A DNA stretch of 64,000 bases from Brachypodius melanocephalos (GCA_013398615.1 VZSR01001479.1:10050564-10114563); one strand, 5' to 3'. Shown: positions 1-14,880, numbered from the stretch's first letter. Notes: a model not told the origin generated them from the sequence alone. Program-made: numbers and translations.

Positions 1-3000
1 TTTGGGTACAGCTCAGACAGCGAGGCAGAGCTTTATCACCCTAAGAGAGCTCCAAGCAACACAGTTTTGCTGTCTCCAGTGCAGCCACTAGATTAAAATG
101 CCTTTTTTTTTTGGTAAAATTCTTACTGTGGGACTTGAGGAGAGTCCACCCTGTGACCCTCCGAGGACAGCCTGGTTGGTGTTGTACCCAGCTCTTTCCC
201 ATAGGGCCCCTCAGGAGCAGAGTAAGGGCTGGATAGGTTTTCCCCCTGTTGAGCTTCCACTCACCACCCTTCTCTGGAGTGTGAAAGTGCCTTCAGCTGC
301 ATCTGTGATAGCAGGCTCAGGTACTGCATATGGGGATGTGCTAACATCCTTTGTACCTTGGTGATTCTTCTCTCTGTTCCAGCTTTTCCTTCTCACGCTA
401 AATCTCCTTCATGGCGTTGTCTCTGCAGAGCTACAGTGAAGAGTTTGTCAGCATGCCTGCGGAACGTTTTCAATCAGTAAATGGTAGTTGTTAGGCTAAC
501 ATGCACCTCGTGTACTCAACGTCACAGACACCAAAAATAGAAATGTTGATTTTCTTTCTAGCCTGGTGCATCAGCCTGAATAGTGGAGGATTCTGTGCCT
601 TTGTTACATTCTCCTATCACATTACAGTGAAGATATCTGATTGAATACTAAGTATTTCTTATTCTATCAAAAATCACAATGGGATGCTCCTGTAATCTGT
701 CCTTGTTTTGTGGAGCCTCTTTTTTTGTAGTGCAAATAACAATCTTTGGTATAAATCTTGTGCCTCTTGCAGGCATCTTTCTGCTTTTCTCTCAGATCTT
801 TGTATGATGGCAGTGCCTTGCCTACAAGCACTGAAGTAAGGAAGGATTTTGATAAAGGTTAGCAGGCTGCACGTAGCTTTTCAGTAACACGTTTGCTTAG
901 TAAGAATTAATAGATCTGTAAACTGTTAGAAATAAATTACCTCTCTTTTTGGCTTCTGCACAGAAGGAATAGGTTTGGAGTAAAGTCCAAAGAGCTTGCA
1001 GGGACATTTGCTGCCTACTTCCAGCTCTTGTGTAGGATTTGTGTTGTTGTATTAGAATTTCAAGTAACATCACAGAAACAAATTTCCGTGTCAGGATAAA
1101 GTCTGTTAAGTATAAATCCCCGAATTACAATTCTCTCCTTCGTTTTTGTGACTTTTTTGGAATTTTTAATTTACATTGTTGGTGAAACTGATGTGTATGG
1201 GTTTTATGTTAGCTACCTTAGTAAAAGCTTGCATCATGTTATGAAGTAGGCACTCTTTGTTACTAAGTCCAAAGAATATTATCAATTATCAGTTGTGCAG
1301 AGTAGTGGTGCCTGAACACAGTAAGTGCAAATAGCTGTTTGCCCTAAAACATCTAAAGGTATACAAACTGAGCCTGGTGAAAAGCTGATGTACAATGTTG
1401 TAATCCACACTTGATGGTGGAGGTAGCTCCAGGGTTACTCCACAGTCCTTTCTGTCTTCTAGCACTGCCATGCATGGCTTTGGTGCATTCCTGCTCCAGA
1501 ACTGTGCATGCAGTCGTTCAGCTTGTCCTGATAAATGAGAGTGCTTGTGCTTGCATTTTTACCAGCACATCTTTTGAGAATATATTTGCATGCTGTGGTT
1601 TCTAAACCTTCATCTGGGGGGAATGCAGTTTTACAAAGCCAGTGGAATTTCTACTTTTCTCTCTCTTATGTAAAATGAGGGAAAACAAGCATGGTCCAGG
1701 ATAGTAACACAATCATGGGGCTCAGGCTGTGTTGGTGTCTTACAACAAATATTTGCTCAGCTGGTTTAGGAGCATAGGTGCAAGCACAGAGAGATTGCTC
1801 CTCTCAGAGGTCCATCTGACTGGGTGTCTGCTGTGAGCCAGTGTCCAGCAGTACTGCCTAGGGGACAGCACAAGTACAGGAGGAAAATGTCACTGCGTTG
1901 TTTGGAATAATCTCCTGGCACCCAGCCAATTAGGGGAGAGGATCAGAAGGAGTCTCTTTGTATTTAGTAATCCTTTGTGTATTTTTCTTCTGTGACTTTG
2001 TCCTGGTACCTTTTGAGTGCCATTAAAACTAAGACTTAAACATTTGTAAGGTCCGTGGCAGGGAGATCTAAAGGTTAGTCAGCTGTGTGAGAAAAGCTGC
2101 CTTTCTTGTTTTGAACCTGCTAATACCATTCAATACCACTTAATTCTTCATCAGAAAAGAGGGTCAGCAACATTTCCCCATCCTCTAATGTGACACTAAT
2201 GTTTTTAAAGCTCTCTGTAGACACCTTCATGCTTGCTTTCTTCTTCCTTCTCTTCTCTTTCTCTCCCTCACCCCCCAGGTAGGTGTGAGACTACTTGTCA
2301 TTCACAGCTTCATGTTGAATTTGACTAATGAAGCGTGATGAGAAAAAATTATGATGTAAAACTGTTTTCACATCTTCAAAGTCAGCTGTTCATTTCATAA
2401 TGGTTAAATTAAACCACAAAACACATTAAAACACAAAACAGTGTAATTGAGGGAAAAATCCTTGGGAAGAAAATGAAGCATTTTTCTTGCCTCAAAATAC
2501 ATCTTTTGAGGATGCTTTCAAGAGCTTACTTCCATGATAAAACAGCACTTTTTTGAGTGTACATAGCAGATAGCAGGGATTTTCTTTTCTCTTTTGGAGA
2601 AGTGAATAGTCTCTTTCAGTCCTTGTGCTGCCTTGCAGCCTTTCAGCTATCAGACCTCCACCTGTTCCACAGTGGGAGCCAGGTCAAACTGGCAGCACTG
2701 GCTGGCTCCATCCCAGCTGTGGGACACCATCTCCTAGGCAAAATCCAGGATGCACAGGGTCTGCACTGAATCAGGTGTCTCAGTGAAGGAGTTGGCCTCC
2801 CTGCAGCCTTTATGCAGATCTTGTGCAAGAGGTTTTGGTTTCGCTGTTTCTGTTTTGTAGCCATCCCTCTTCTGACAGTTTAACATAAAACTGTGATCTA
2901 ATTCATCAGTTTAATTCTGAAAATTTCAGTCTGACTGCTTACTAGAAAGTTAAAGCTATAGCACAAAGAGCCCTCAGCTTAAATATTTTCTCTTTTTATA

Positions 3001-6000
3001 AGTTTTTATTTTTATGTTAATACTACAAAACTCCAGACAAACAAGGCAATTTTAGTCTTCTCACATCCAAACTGTTCAGAAACTCCAAGTATATTCACCT
3101 AGCTTTAATCTGTTTTTACAGCTATCCTGTAGAATCATAAAACGTTCTCTTATTACTCTGCAGAATTAATTGTTGTATCTGACTTTCCTCAATAAATCTG
3201 AAATACCGTGCAGTTTAATACATTATTTGGCTCTTAGCTACTAAGGCAGTAGTACTGAGGTGTTCCTAAAGATTACTTGAACTTTCTTGGTCTGATTCTT
3301 CTGGTTTTTGGGTGGCCAAATCTTTGATTGTCTGATTGGAATATTTTGGACCTTGTTTTCAGTGAACTGGAACATATCTATGCCTGTCTCCAATCAGAAG
3401 TCTGAAATGATTGAAGCAGAGATCACTGTGGAATTGTTGTGTTATCAGCCCTGTGTTAAGCACAAATCCAAAACACATTCCCACACTACCTACTGGGAAG
3501 AAAATTAACTCTATCCCTGCCCAAAGCAGCACAGCCATATAAAATAGCTTAAAGTGGCAAGTCAGAAACCACTGTTTAGAAGAAGAAAAACATATGGTCA
3601 ACAGCCTCTAGAGAAGTTAGGGTAATAAAACTGGGAAGAAAATCTGAAAATAGCACTAAATGGGGGATACAGATATGAAAATTATGGGGTTTTCAAATTT
3701 ACTCTTAATTATGTGAGGTTTTTTTAAATGTAACTTGTGTATAGCATGAACCTAAGTATTACTTTTAGTTGCAGGCATGTTGTTGTTACTAGAACAATGT
3801 GGGAAGAGAAACTGAAGGAAGCTCAGAATGGGGCAAATGATTAAATACCTTTAAACAGTTTCTTTGAAAAATATGGTTTTTCAATACAGTATGCATTAAA
3901 ATACAAATAGTTAAAAAAGAAAACAAAAATCAAACAGCAGAAATTAAGAGCAATAGGACCTGCCACTTTGAGCTTTTTTTAACTGTGGAGAAATGTCACA
4001 GAGTAGCATAATGTTTGGTGCTTTATTCTAAGTGCCACAGAGTAAAACTGGAGAGAGTAGATGAGTCTTTAAAGCAAGGGCAATATTTTACCCACTGACA
4101 ATATGCATCAAGGTGAATTGGTTGGGTGGGTAGCTGGCTATAAGCCTGGATGACTCCACATTGTATTTTGTCCCCTTCTCAAAAAGGAAGAGAGTTAGAT
4201 TTCTTTTCTTGTAACCCAAGAGAGAAAAATGTACAAGTGCATAAATGTGCATATTCATGCCACACTGTGGGTGCGAAGTGGGTCCAGCTTAGATGCCAGC
4301 TGAATTTGGGAATCTCTGGCCCAGCCTGCTGTTTGGTGGCCTCGCTCACATGCACTTTGAGAGGAAGGCACGGAAGGGTTCTGCACGGTGTTGTGGTGAA
4401 AGGGGTTGATGTGCTTGGGTGTCGTGGTGCTCTGAGCCAGGTGTGGGGTCCTGCAGGGCTGCCTTTCCCTGCTGCCCTGCCCACAGGCACCAGGATTCTG
4501 TGTCTGCACCAGTGGGCCAAGGTGAGCTGGGGGGAAGAGGAGTAAATGGTGCTGCTGGGCTGAGCCAGCCTCTGCCTCCTTTACTTCTGCAGAGGAGTAC
4601 CATGCTCTGGTATGGAATGGAGAATGGAAATATTTGCAGAGTAAGGTACCACTTACTCGTAATAAAACAGTGTGAGCCTAGTCTTATATTAATATTTATT
4701 TAACACCACAATGTTAAGTGAATAGTGCTGTGGAGGAGGGAAGCTGTTTGTTTTTCACACAGCAGAGGCATTTTGAAAAACAGGAGATGGCAATGCAAAG
4801 TCACTCAGAGGAGCGAGCTGCTGATTTCTGGATGTGCGTGTAAGAAATTCTGGAAGAGCGTCGTGCTTTCAGCTCACTGGGTGGAAATTAAAAACAAATA
4901 ATCTGTGTGCCAGCAGGATAACAGTGAATGATTTTGGAACCCACTGTTGTTTTCAGATTTATGGTTTTATTAATTTACTTCTTGTTTTTAAACCCAAAAC
5001 ATGGGTAGTACAACTGTAGGCCTAATAATACTCCAGAGTAGTGCCTGGCATCTTTACAGGGGTGGGAACAGAGAGGGATGTTGTTACCTGGTTTTGGATT
5101 ATGCCTGACTGACCTTCAGTCCCTGGTTTCCTGTCTCTCAATAGGAGATCAAAGTGTTTGGGTGAGATGTGTAGGATGTAGAAGGAGACGTGTAGGATGC
5201 AAAGAGGAGACCTTGCTTTATATTTCATAAGAACTTACAGTTCTTCTGTCTTTCTGGAACATTTGGATTTAATTTCTTTTAAGATACTGGGATTGATTTT
5301 CCAATTAGAAAACATTTTCACTGTTGCCTGCAACCTTCATAACCGGTGTCTTCTTCATCATGTGGTTGACACCAAGTGGCTCATTTTGCCTGTGAAAAGA
5401 ATGTAGGGAATCAGGTCTGTTTCGTCATAGCTGAGGAAGGCTGACAGACTTCCCAAAAAGTACCTTTTTACCAAAACCTTTCTACTATTTTTCATCATGA
5501 GGTAGTGGCAGAGAGTCCTCTGACTATAGGAACAGCAGAGAGAGTGGGGTGTTTTTTGCAGTAATTCAGAGAGTGTTCAGTAAAAGCAATGTGATCAAAA
5601 TAAGCAAGCCACATTTGATACAGACACTAAATTTTGAAATGCTGCTGTCTTGGAAAAGTCATCTTTCATGTGGTTATGATTCAGCTCAGAGATTAGTTCC
5701 AAGAAGAAATGAGAAATAGAAATGCACATATTGGCTGGTAATTGTGTGAATAACAATGAGTGGGTAGCTCAAAGCCAGCAGATTGCAACTACTGGGTTTC
5801 TCCCAGTTTGCTTTTTCACAGATGGCAATAGTGGCAAGGGACAAGCACTTTTACTTGTTTCTTTGTGGGGCCTGAATTATTTCCAAGGTGAATAGATGTT
5901 CCTCTGCAACATGCTAGATGGTAAGATTTTCTGTGGGCCATATTTCAGTGCAGGTACAAGAAGAAAACAAACCTCTTGTTTTATTGTTTTATGCAAATTA

Positions 6001-9000
6001 TTTCCTGTAGCAAGAGGAATTTCAAGCACTATCTGGGTCATTACTGCTAGAATTAATTAGTTCATTAGAAAGTATGACAAAAGAAATGTAAATCACATTG
6101 CCCATCTATTCTTGGCAGATCATTGAAGTATATACTGTAAAAAAAACCCCAACCAAACAAACCCAAACTAAGCAAACAGAAAATGTTTCCTTGGCTCAGA
6201 TGTGGAATAGGTGGTTGGGCAGTTCTCTCCCTTTTCCATTTTTAACATCATGATGGCAGCCAATGTAACTCATTTTGTATATGTGAAAGCTGAAGTGGGA
6301 ATATCACAGCTCTGTAACAGAGTTGTATTTGCAGAGAACTGAAATTATACTGAAGATGTGAACCTCAGTGTCTGTAGCATGTTGATGACACATGTGATGT
6401 CAATGTACGTGAAATATTTGCTTCCTTGCTGCTGTTAATCTGATTCTTGGTGAATAGAGTTACCTGTATTTAAAGTTTGGCACTTGTGCTTTTTGGCACA
6501 AATGTATAGCCAAAAGTGGTCTTGTTTAGCAGCCATTTGACTCTGCTTACTGCACGTGCGTGTCCTTGAGGCACCTCATCCGTGGTGGTAGCAATGGAAA
6601 ACGCTTCCCCCAGATCATTCCGTGTGTTTCCTGCTGGCAGAACCTGAGTCAAGCACCTCTTCTCCTTGCAGTGAATCTCCACTGCTGCTGGATGTAGAGA
6701 CAAGGGGGCTCAGCTGCCATTGCAGTGACCTTCATTCGTGATTCCACATCATCCAGCTTTGGGCAGCATTATCCTTTTTGAACTTATGTTGAAGAGCATA
6801 AACTGAAGACTTGCATGTATAGATGCTCTGCCTGCATTCATTTATTACTTTAATGCAACCATTAATTAAATTGAAAGCTCAATCAGCACTTTGAGAATCT
6901 GTGAGATGAGCAACAGCGCAGTGCTAAGCAGTGGTCTCTTCTGGGCAGTCAGTGCTTTATTGGCAGGTATCAGAAATCAGACATGGTCTGAGCTGTGAGA
7001 GGAGTTGTAGCTGTAACCTCGCGTTTCCTTCAGAGATTCAATACTGCAAATGACCAGAAAGGTTGCTGTCTCCTTAAAAGATTCCTTTGGAGAATTATCT
7101 TGTTATAGAAAACAAAGGAAATACTGAAATAAAAATAACTTGGAAGGAGGAGAAAGAAGTGTCCTTCCTCCAAGTTCCATAATTTTTCAGTCAGTAAAAT
7201 TAGGGAATGAGCCAATTTGGAAAAGAATCTTAAAAATAAATCTTACTACTAAAGTTAGCATTTAGAAGTGCAAGTGCATGTACATTAATCTTCCTTTTGT
7301 CCTAAAACCACACCAATCCAGACTCCTTTTGTAAATCTTACAGGAAGCATGGCAGAAATTTTCAAGGAAGTTACTGACAGGAAACAACTTCCAAAACTAC
7401 AAAAAATTTGAAATTACAGGATTTTTTCCCCAAACATACTCATTATTATGATTTGTAAATGAAAAAAAAAATAATTCCTTAGCTCCCAAAATTAATTCTG
7501 GGCTAATAAATTTTTTAACAATACTTTTGAACGTATCTGACATATTTAATTTGTTCAGTTCTGAAAAGTACACAGCCTGTAGAGTGGCACAAAATTCAGA
7601 TGGTCATCAAATATTTGTGATGGACGAATTAATTTCTCATGTTTCTCCTGGTTGCATTTGGGTTATGCCGTGGATTGTTTCAGAAACAAAAGTATCAAAT
7701 CAGATTTCTGCCTATATTACTTTCTGCTGGGAAGGTAAACGTGCTGCAGATGAGTGCAAAAATTTTTGAGGTGATTTTTAGAAGTCTTTATTATAAAGGT
7801 TTTCTTCAGTACGGAGGAATAAGCTTAAAAGCCAAGTTCAACCTCAGCTCTTCAAGAATAAGAAAATACTTTCTGAAACATATCTGGAAACAGATGTATG
7901 GAACAAGGGACTCCAATGTGAGTATTTCAGTATAATATGATGATGCCATTCTGCACTTTCCTCCCAGCATGGCCTTTTTCAAGTCTTCTGGGTTTACATT
8001 TCAAAAGGCAAAGTCTGCTTGTTTTCCCTCCAGTTCCTAGTGCTTAGTTTACAGTTTTTCTACCTCTTCTCTTACGAAAGAAAAAATATTTTGTGTTGCT
8101 ACAATGTGAATATCTGGTTTGCTATGAGACACAAATGTCCTAGAACCATATTACTTGCCCCAGTGTTTGCAAATCAGCAATGCCAGACAGAATAAAGCAC
8201 ACAGTTGTTTCATAGTTATGCAGGAATTCTAATTAAATTGCCTGTTTGTTGCTGTTCTTACTAATTTTTTCTAATTTGCTTAAAATTTTATGACCAATTT
8301 ATATGTTCTATGATTTCCAATCAGAACATTCCAGAGAGAAACAAAGTTTCCATCAGAAAAAGTAGAATTATTTAAACATAGATAATTAAATTTAAACAAT
8401 CTGATAACAAGTGCTTTTTCTTGCCTCTCATTTCTTTCAGGATAACTAGTCACAGCAGGCATTATTTTCAACTTTTTTTTTTTTTCCAAATGTAAATGCA
8501 GTGTCATAGTGCAGAAATTAAATTAGAATTAAGGGTGATTTTTTGGTATTTTTTATGCAGAGTATGCCTACTAGTTTAATGACAGACTTTGACATTTACA
8601 ATTAACAAAATTTGTACCTTGTCAACACTGAAAAAGAAGACGCTTGCTGCGTTTACTAATTGATTTATTACTTCTGAAAGCATCTAAGAATGCAAGAGCA
8701 AAATAGTTATTCATGAAATAAAATCTGTAATGAATTCATTGCATTTGGTTGCAATCAGTAATATTATCATCAGAGTTATTTTGCCAACAATACTGAGAGA
8801 AATGGTACAAAATGAGCAGTGGCCTGGGCTGTTTCTTGCTGCTGTTAAACCAGGAGCTCTGGGGAGCTGCTGAACACAGGGAAGGGGTGAGATGAAGGGA
8901 ACGAGCTGCTTCGAGCCTTTTCAGAGAATAGTCTGAGTAAATTAGTTTTGTGATAGAAAATGGTCAGGTCCCAGGCCACAGAGAGCTGTGTGGAGTACAG

Positions 9001-12000
9001 GCTTGTTAACACTTTGCTGTACAACCAGAAGTGGCAGGGGAGCTGCTTGTAAGACTTTGGCTGAGAAGCGCTTTACTGTTTCCCCCACAGGATCATTGGA
9101 ATACACTTTTTATTCAGATTGATGCTCCAGGTTTCATATCCAGGGCTGGTGACCCTTCATTGCTCACTTGACCTGACTCTGCTCTGCCTTCTCCTCTCAT
9201 AATGACAGCAATTTCAGTACTGACTCCTCTATTCCCAGCCCCTCTTCCCTCCTTGCACATCTGTCTGCTAAATAAGATTCTCCATGGTGCCCTCTAGATA
9301 AGTTAGATACTGGTTAGTCTTGGGGAATGGGGATAAGCAACTTGTCTGAGTAATTCCTCTGGAGGTAAGTCATCGATGTTAATAGAAATGGCTTTAATTT
9401 GTTGATTTTCCAAATGTACCTCATCATGGTATTCAAAAGCAACCTGCTTTTTACTCTGGTTCCATTCATTTTGCGGTTCAATATCTCAGCATTCAGGCCA
9501 TTTTTCAGCTGCTTAATTGACTTCATTTTTCTACAGTAAAGCCCATGATTTTCTTTATATCATTGTAATAATGTCTGTGATATTGCTTTGAAAGCCTCAG
9601 TACTGAGAACCTCCCAAAGTAGAAAGAATAAAATGAAAATGTTACAATATAAATTGTTTGCTTTTTAGAATGGGCTTTAAAATTCTAATTTGAAGGAAAG
9701 GTAAAAATACTTGGAATTCTAGAAGAGTCTGTTCCAAGTTGAGGTCTGCCAAATAAATGGTGAGGCAGAGACTGACAGCAGCACTCCAGCAGCATGGCAT
9801 AAAGCTCTTCCTCATTTATTGCTCTTCCTTCTCCATTTGCTTCTGTTGCCTGCCACTGTTTTGCCTCCAGGTTCTGCTGAGATGGGAATGCTGCATGGAA
9901 TCTAATCCTAATACAGAACTGCATTTTGCTCTGAACAGCCTTTAACTCTGAGGTGGACTTCCCTTTCCTAAACCCACCTGAGGCTGTATTAGTAGCTTAA
10001 ATGAGGTGTAATGAATCTACATACTCTCAAAACTAGTTCCTTTTTGCCCTTTGGTTGCTTTCAATTTTTCAGATTCTGAAGCTGCAAAAACTCTCAATGG
10101 TTTTCCTGCTTTCTGATGGACTTTCATTTTTGCCTCTGTTAAAAAAACCCCCCATGTATTGTTTCTTTCCCCCTTTAATTTTCCAGCACTCTTCCTGTCC
10201 AGAAGATAAATGGCTTGTATTTGACTGGTTTGCTTCCTTTACTATAGTGTTAGGAAAACATATTGATGTCATATTGATGATGAAAGAGTTGTGTTCAGCA
10301 GCACAAACCTCTTCTGCATCACTGAGGTTGAAGGTGGGGATAGAGCTGCCTTCAGAAGAGAGGAGAGGTAGATCAGATGGTGTAAGATGAAGGGGTCAGG
10401 ATGTGCCAGAAATCTCATTTCACACAATGGTGAAGAATTTTTTTACCATGTATTTAAAGTAACACTTCGGAGTGCCAGCCAGCCTCCTGCTACAGACCAA
10501 CAGCAAGTTCATTCTTTTTGCTTACCGAAACTATTTTAATTTGCAGATACCATTTGGTTCTGAGAACTAGGCTATTACAAAACCCTCACTTTATATTTTA
10601 AGATTCACAATAAAATAGCAAGAGTCACAGTGCTTGCCAGCTCCTGTAATTTCATGAAAAGGCTCCATTTGGTGTTTTTTTTCTCCTGATGGCACAATTC
10701 CTGGATACAAGCATCTATGCAAGGAACACAACTCATACATTTAGGAATCCCACAGTTATAAATACTTGGAGATGTGTAACACAAAACCTAAAATGCAGGG
10801 TATTTTTGGTTCCTAATCTTGTGAATTTCAAACCCATTTGCATGATAAACAATAGTAGTGTTGATAACATAGTCTACTCCCTTCTGTTTTGAAGAGGCAA
10901 AAAGCAGTAAGGTTATTTTATACCCATCTTAGCATTACTTTTCAAGGTCTTGTATTGATCTTCTGTTTTGTATATAACCAATATATTTGAAATCATCAAT
11001 TTTCTTTTTATTTAAATTTGTTTTAATATAAAAGCACTAAAATAATAGTGAAAACATATATTTGTTTGCTATAATATTTATAAAATAGCTACTTCTTTAT
11101 AAAATAAAGAACAGGAAAAAGGATGTAGACACAAGACAGGATCTTCATTAAGGATTTTGGATATGAGAAGGTTTTCACAGAAGTGTATTTTGTTGTTGTA
11201 TTCTAAACATATAGGCATACACTTACATAGAAGAAGTCTGTTTTATGTATTTTATGTATGCAAATATATATGTATATATTTATGCATGTGCAGTTAATTT
11301 TTGTAGGTGTCTGATCACAGCACTAAGTAGAAATTCCACCTAGTGATATATTAATATTCAGTAAAAGGCCCTAAACTTTTTTTTTTTTTTAAAAATCCAC
11401 CTACTGTGTTTACTTGAATAACAAACAAACATATTGTGACAAGCTGGTTTTAGGAATATGATCATTCTTTTATAATTAATAAGTAAGAATAGTACAAAAG
11501 CAAAAAAACCCCACCAAAAGCTACTTGAAGAAACTGTGGAGAAATCCCAACAATTTCCAAATATTAGGAAACAGGGTACTGTTTCTGAACAGGTACAGAG
11601 CAACCTCCCAGCCAGCTGGAAGGCCGCCTGTGCTGCCAAATTTGGCTTTTTGAGAACATTTTCCTGGCCACAATGAATGCTTCATGGGCTGCAACAAGGT
11701 CAGTATGGCATCTGTCATTAATCATTGTTTTTCATGTGCTGGACTCTTAAGACATGCTGTTCTTCCAACTCTTTTAGAGTTGGTGGTCAAATAGTTTTCT
11801 GACAATATGTTTTCTTTAATTTGAAAGCAGAGAATGGCATGGTCTTACTTTTGATATAAAATATTATAGTGGTGAATTCCAAGAGGAAATAAAATGGGAC
11901 TTAATGACCACTACTTACTGAAAAAAGACTGAGGCTTATGCCAAATAGATCTACATTGATCATGGATAAATTTAGATGGAATTCAAAATCAGGTTTCTTA

Positions 12001-13199
12001 TTATGGAAAGGATGAGATGTTGAAGCTGGCTTTTAAATATGAGTGAAAGTCAAATCAGGTCAAAGACAGAACTTGTGAAGCCAATGAAGAGGTTGCAGTT
12101 GTCTGTGACAGGGCACAGTTGGACTTGGAGGAGGTGCCATTACCTTCCAAGCCTATGTTCCCTGTTCTGCTGGCAAGAATTGTTTTATAGCTCTGTTCAT
12201 TCCGTGTTGCTGGAGGAATCACATGGGCACTTAGGGTCGTGCCTGCGTGAGCATATTTGTGCTTGAGGTGCAAAGTCTGAAACCTGCTGAGTCAGTTCTG
12301 TGTTTCACAGTATTTCCCAGCCCACAGTGTTTCCAGAGGCACTGGCAGAGCCAGAAGGGACCAAAAACTATGTCTGGCGTTTCCCTTCTTCACTCCTCTT
12401 TCCTTTGCCCTCTCAAATCTTGCTGTTATTACAGACAGGTCTAAGCGTACAAACCTTTACACACACACAGTCTTTGGCTTATGTCTATAGTCCCTCCACT
12501 TCTAGTGTTTATTCCAGAATTGCTTTCTTCTGTTTATATCTTATTCCTTGTTTTTGTCAGTCTTGAGACACCAAGTCTTAGGCAGCAAATGTCCTGCCTG
12601 TGTTTTTGCATCCATCACCCCTGAATAACTGCATAAATGTATCTACCAACTTTCTTATTCTGGTCTTAATTGAAATTGCTTCCACAAATAAGCAATTTGT
12701 GTGGAAGCCTCTGCATCTTCTTCTGCATGATTCTATAATAGTGAGGTGTCTGTGAGTCACTGGAATCACCCCTGTGCTAAATCTGCCTCTTGCCCATGGA
12801 CTGTCTGGCCTGGACATTGGAAATAGAGTGAGAGGGGAACACTGTGTCTACCTCTAATGTGATTCCTTACCACAAGAGAATAGGCTAAGGGGTTTTTGGT
12901 GTGTTTTCTTTTAAGACAATTAAATAAGTGAAATCTTGCTCTTACAGAATAGAAAGTTAAATTACTATGTTTTGAGTCTGGACCATTTTGCTTTTCAAGT
13001 CTATTTTGTAGTCTGGGCTAGATTCTTATTTGATAATAACCGAATAAATTCTTTAAAGCAGCATATTAAAATGCAAAAATAGGGTATCTTGTTTTAAAAT
13101 TGTGGTATTAATGGATTTCAAACAGTAGAAATCACAGTTTAGTAAAGATAGCTTTATTGCTAAGGCTGTAGTATTGCAAAGGGGGAATTTATTCTATCC
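1..13199. other. Unique-looking intronic sequence, no gene
   Basis: AT-rich intron with no recognised exon or CR1 copy. It holds an A/C-rich tract at 6138-6180, short A and T homopolymers (8469-8485, 11378-11392), AT-rich patches at about 10980-11290, and a GC-richer pocket at 4270-4600 where frames of 85-131 codons overlap on both strands. Their sequences resemble no family I know. Confidence 0.6.
6138..6180. repeat. A/C-rich low-complexity tract
   Basis: A run of A residues passes into 'ccccaaccaaacaaaccc' and ends at 'agcaaacaga'. Only A and C occur over about 30 bp. Confidence 0.85.
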
Positions 13200-13462
13200 C
13201 ATCTTGAGAACAAGAGTTAATAGGTTTGGATTAGATATTAAGAAAAAAAAAATCTTTACTGTGGGGGTGATGAGGCACTGGAACAGACCTCCCAGAGAAG
13301 CTGTGGGTGCCATATCCCTGGAAGCATTCAAGGCCAGGTTGGATGGGGCTTGGAGCAACCTGGTCTAGTGGAAAATGTCCCTGTCCATGGCAGGGAAGTT
13401 GGAACTGGATGATCTTAAATGTCCCTTCCAACCCAAACCATTCCATGATTTTATGATTTATG
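13200..13462 (+). mobile_element. CR1 LINE 3' fragment (+)
   Basis: The typical CR1 3' blocks appear in order: 'ggattagatattaagaaaaa', 'ctttactgtgggggtgatga', 'ggcactggaacagacctccc', 'ttcaaggccaggttggatgg', 'gatcttaaatgtcccttcca' and the end 'ccattccatgattttatgat'. It is a 5'-truncated copy, as is usual for CR1. It retains only the non-coding tail and no reverse-transcriptase sequence. Confidence 0.9.
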
Positions 13463-14479
13463 GAAAAGTTGTGTTGCTAGGTAATTTTAAACATATCTTT
13501 ATTGAATTGGGATTCAAATATGTTCCAGAGAACAAAATTACCACAGTTCAGATCTTAAGAAAGCCAACATTTAAAAGTCTAAATGATTCTTTGTTACTTA
13601 TCCATGACTGGAAAAGTCAATGTTAAAGGAATTTAGCTTTATACTGTGGCTTCCAGTAACAGTGTCTTTATCTTGGTTATTATGCCCTGCTAAAAATCAA
13701 TCTTAGCACAACATTCATTAAAAGTGGCAGGTTTTGTTTGCTAACTTTGAGTGTATACTTTAATGTTTTGTCAATGTAGAAGTATGCCCAATGAAGAGAT
13801 GATAAAAAGATGTTTTGTGATTTAAATCTCCATTGATTACAAAATGAATTGACTTTTACTTAGCATATTTAAAGTATGACCCAGCAAAGAAGAGTGATGT
13901 TGCTCCTGATCCATTTTTAGCAGTGATCTTGTTAGTGCTCCCCAAAGCATGGCTGTCATGTTATAGATAGAAAAGCACAGAACTGCTTGTTAGGGAACAC
14001 CTCTCCCTGTTCCCTCCTCCATCCCTAAACACCAAATCTGCTCTTTGTTTCCATTCAGTTGACAGAACCTGTACTTTCAGTGCAGGAGCTTGCTAGTGCT
14101 GGGAACGCAGAGACATTTAATGCAACAAGGAGCTGATGTTTAGAATAGCATTCAGGATCAAGTAAAGATGGATAATTAAATGGCAAGGGAAACTGAAATA
14201 TGCCATAATCATAAATGGCATCTTTCCTTCCATTGTTCCCTGAGGTGGGCCACTGTCAAGGAACCCCAGTCGAGGACCATGCACCAGCAGCCCCCCAAGC
14301 ATGTGATCCCTCTTCTTTGGACTCACTGATGGTATTTGTCAGGGAGAGTATAAAAGAGGAACAGGACTAGGGAGAGGCCATGAGTTTTTCAGGGAGATTT
14401 TGGAAGTTCTCTGCTGCTTTGGGATGTTTGAAATGTTCCTTTTCCTCTGAGGGAAGGGGAGAAGTGCATTCCTGTTCCA

Positions 14480-14606
14480 ACTGATCTGCAGGGTCACGAG
14501 CAGAGTCATCCTAGAGCACATTACATGGAAATACATCCAGAAGATTCCTGGTGAGGGAGACTCCACATTCTCTCTGGGCAGTCTGTTCCAGTGCACAATA
14601 AGGAAG
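14480..14606 (-). mobile_element. CR1 LINE fragment (-), decayed
   Basis: Read on the - strand it gives 'cactggaacagactgcccag', 'agagaatgtggagtctccct' and 'gtgctctaggatgactctgc'. These match the CR1 3' region of the variant with 'gtggagtctcc'. The expected end 'gaccctaaccattctatgat' is not seen, so the copy is truncated or diverged at both ends. Confidence 0.7.
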
Positions 14607-14784
14607 TAGCGTAAAGGGTGCTGGTGACAATGCAGGTCTCAGTGCTCAGTTGTTGTAAGAGGATAATGCCCAACATATGTGGGGTGTATTTAGCTGAAAT
14701 TGCATTTTTGAACAGAAAAAGAACATCTATAGAATTATTTAGGCTATTAGTTTTTGAGATTTTTATTGAATCCCTGTGTAGTGT

Positions 14785-14880
14785 TTAGGAAAGCTGGTGA
14801 AGGGTCTGGAGAGTAAGTCCTATGAGGAGCACCTGAGGGAGCTGGGGATGTTTGGCCTGGAGAAGAGAAGAAGGGAAGAA
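14785..14880 (+). mobile_element. CR1 LINE fragment (+), about 95 bp
   Basis: The block 'gctggtgaagggtctggaga' through 'tatgaggagcacctgaggga' to 'tttggcctggagaagagaag' is typical CR1 sequence just upstream of the 3' tail. It stops abruptly. It lies about 180 bp from a - strand CR1 piece, so this spot has taken at least two insertions or a rearranged one. Confidence 0.8.

Noticed and set aside
4150..4603. Cluster of overlapping frames (85-131 codons) on both strands
   Set aside because: A GC-richer pocket lowers stop frequency in all frames. No domain or splice context was seen.
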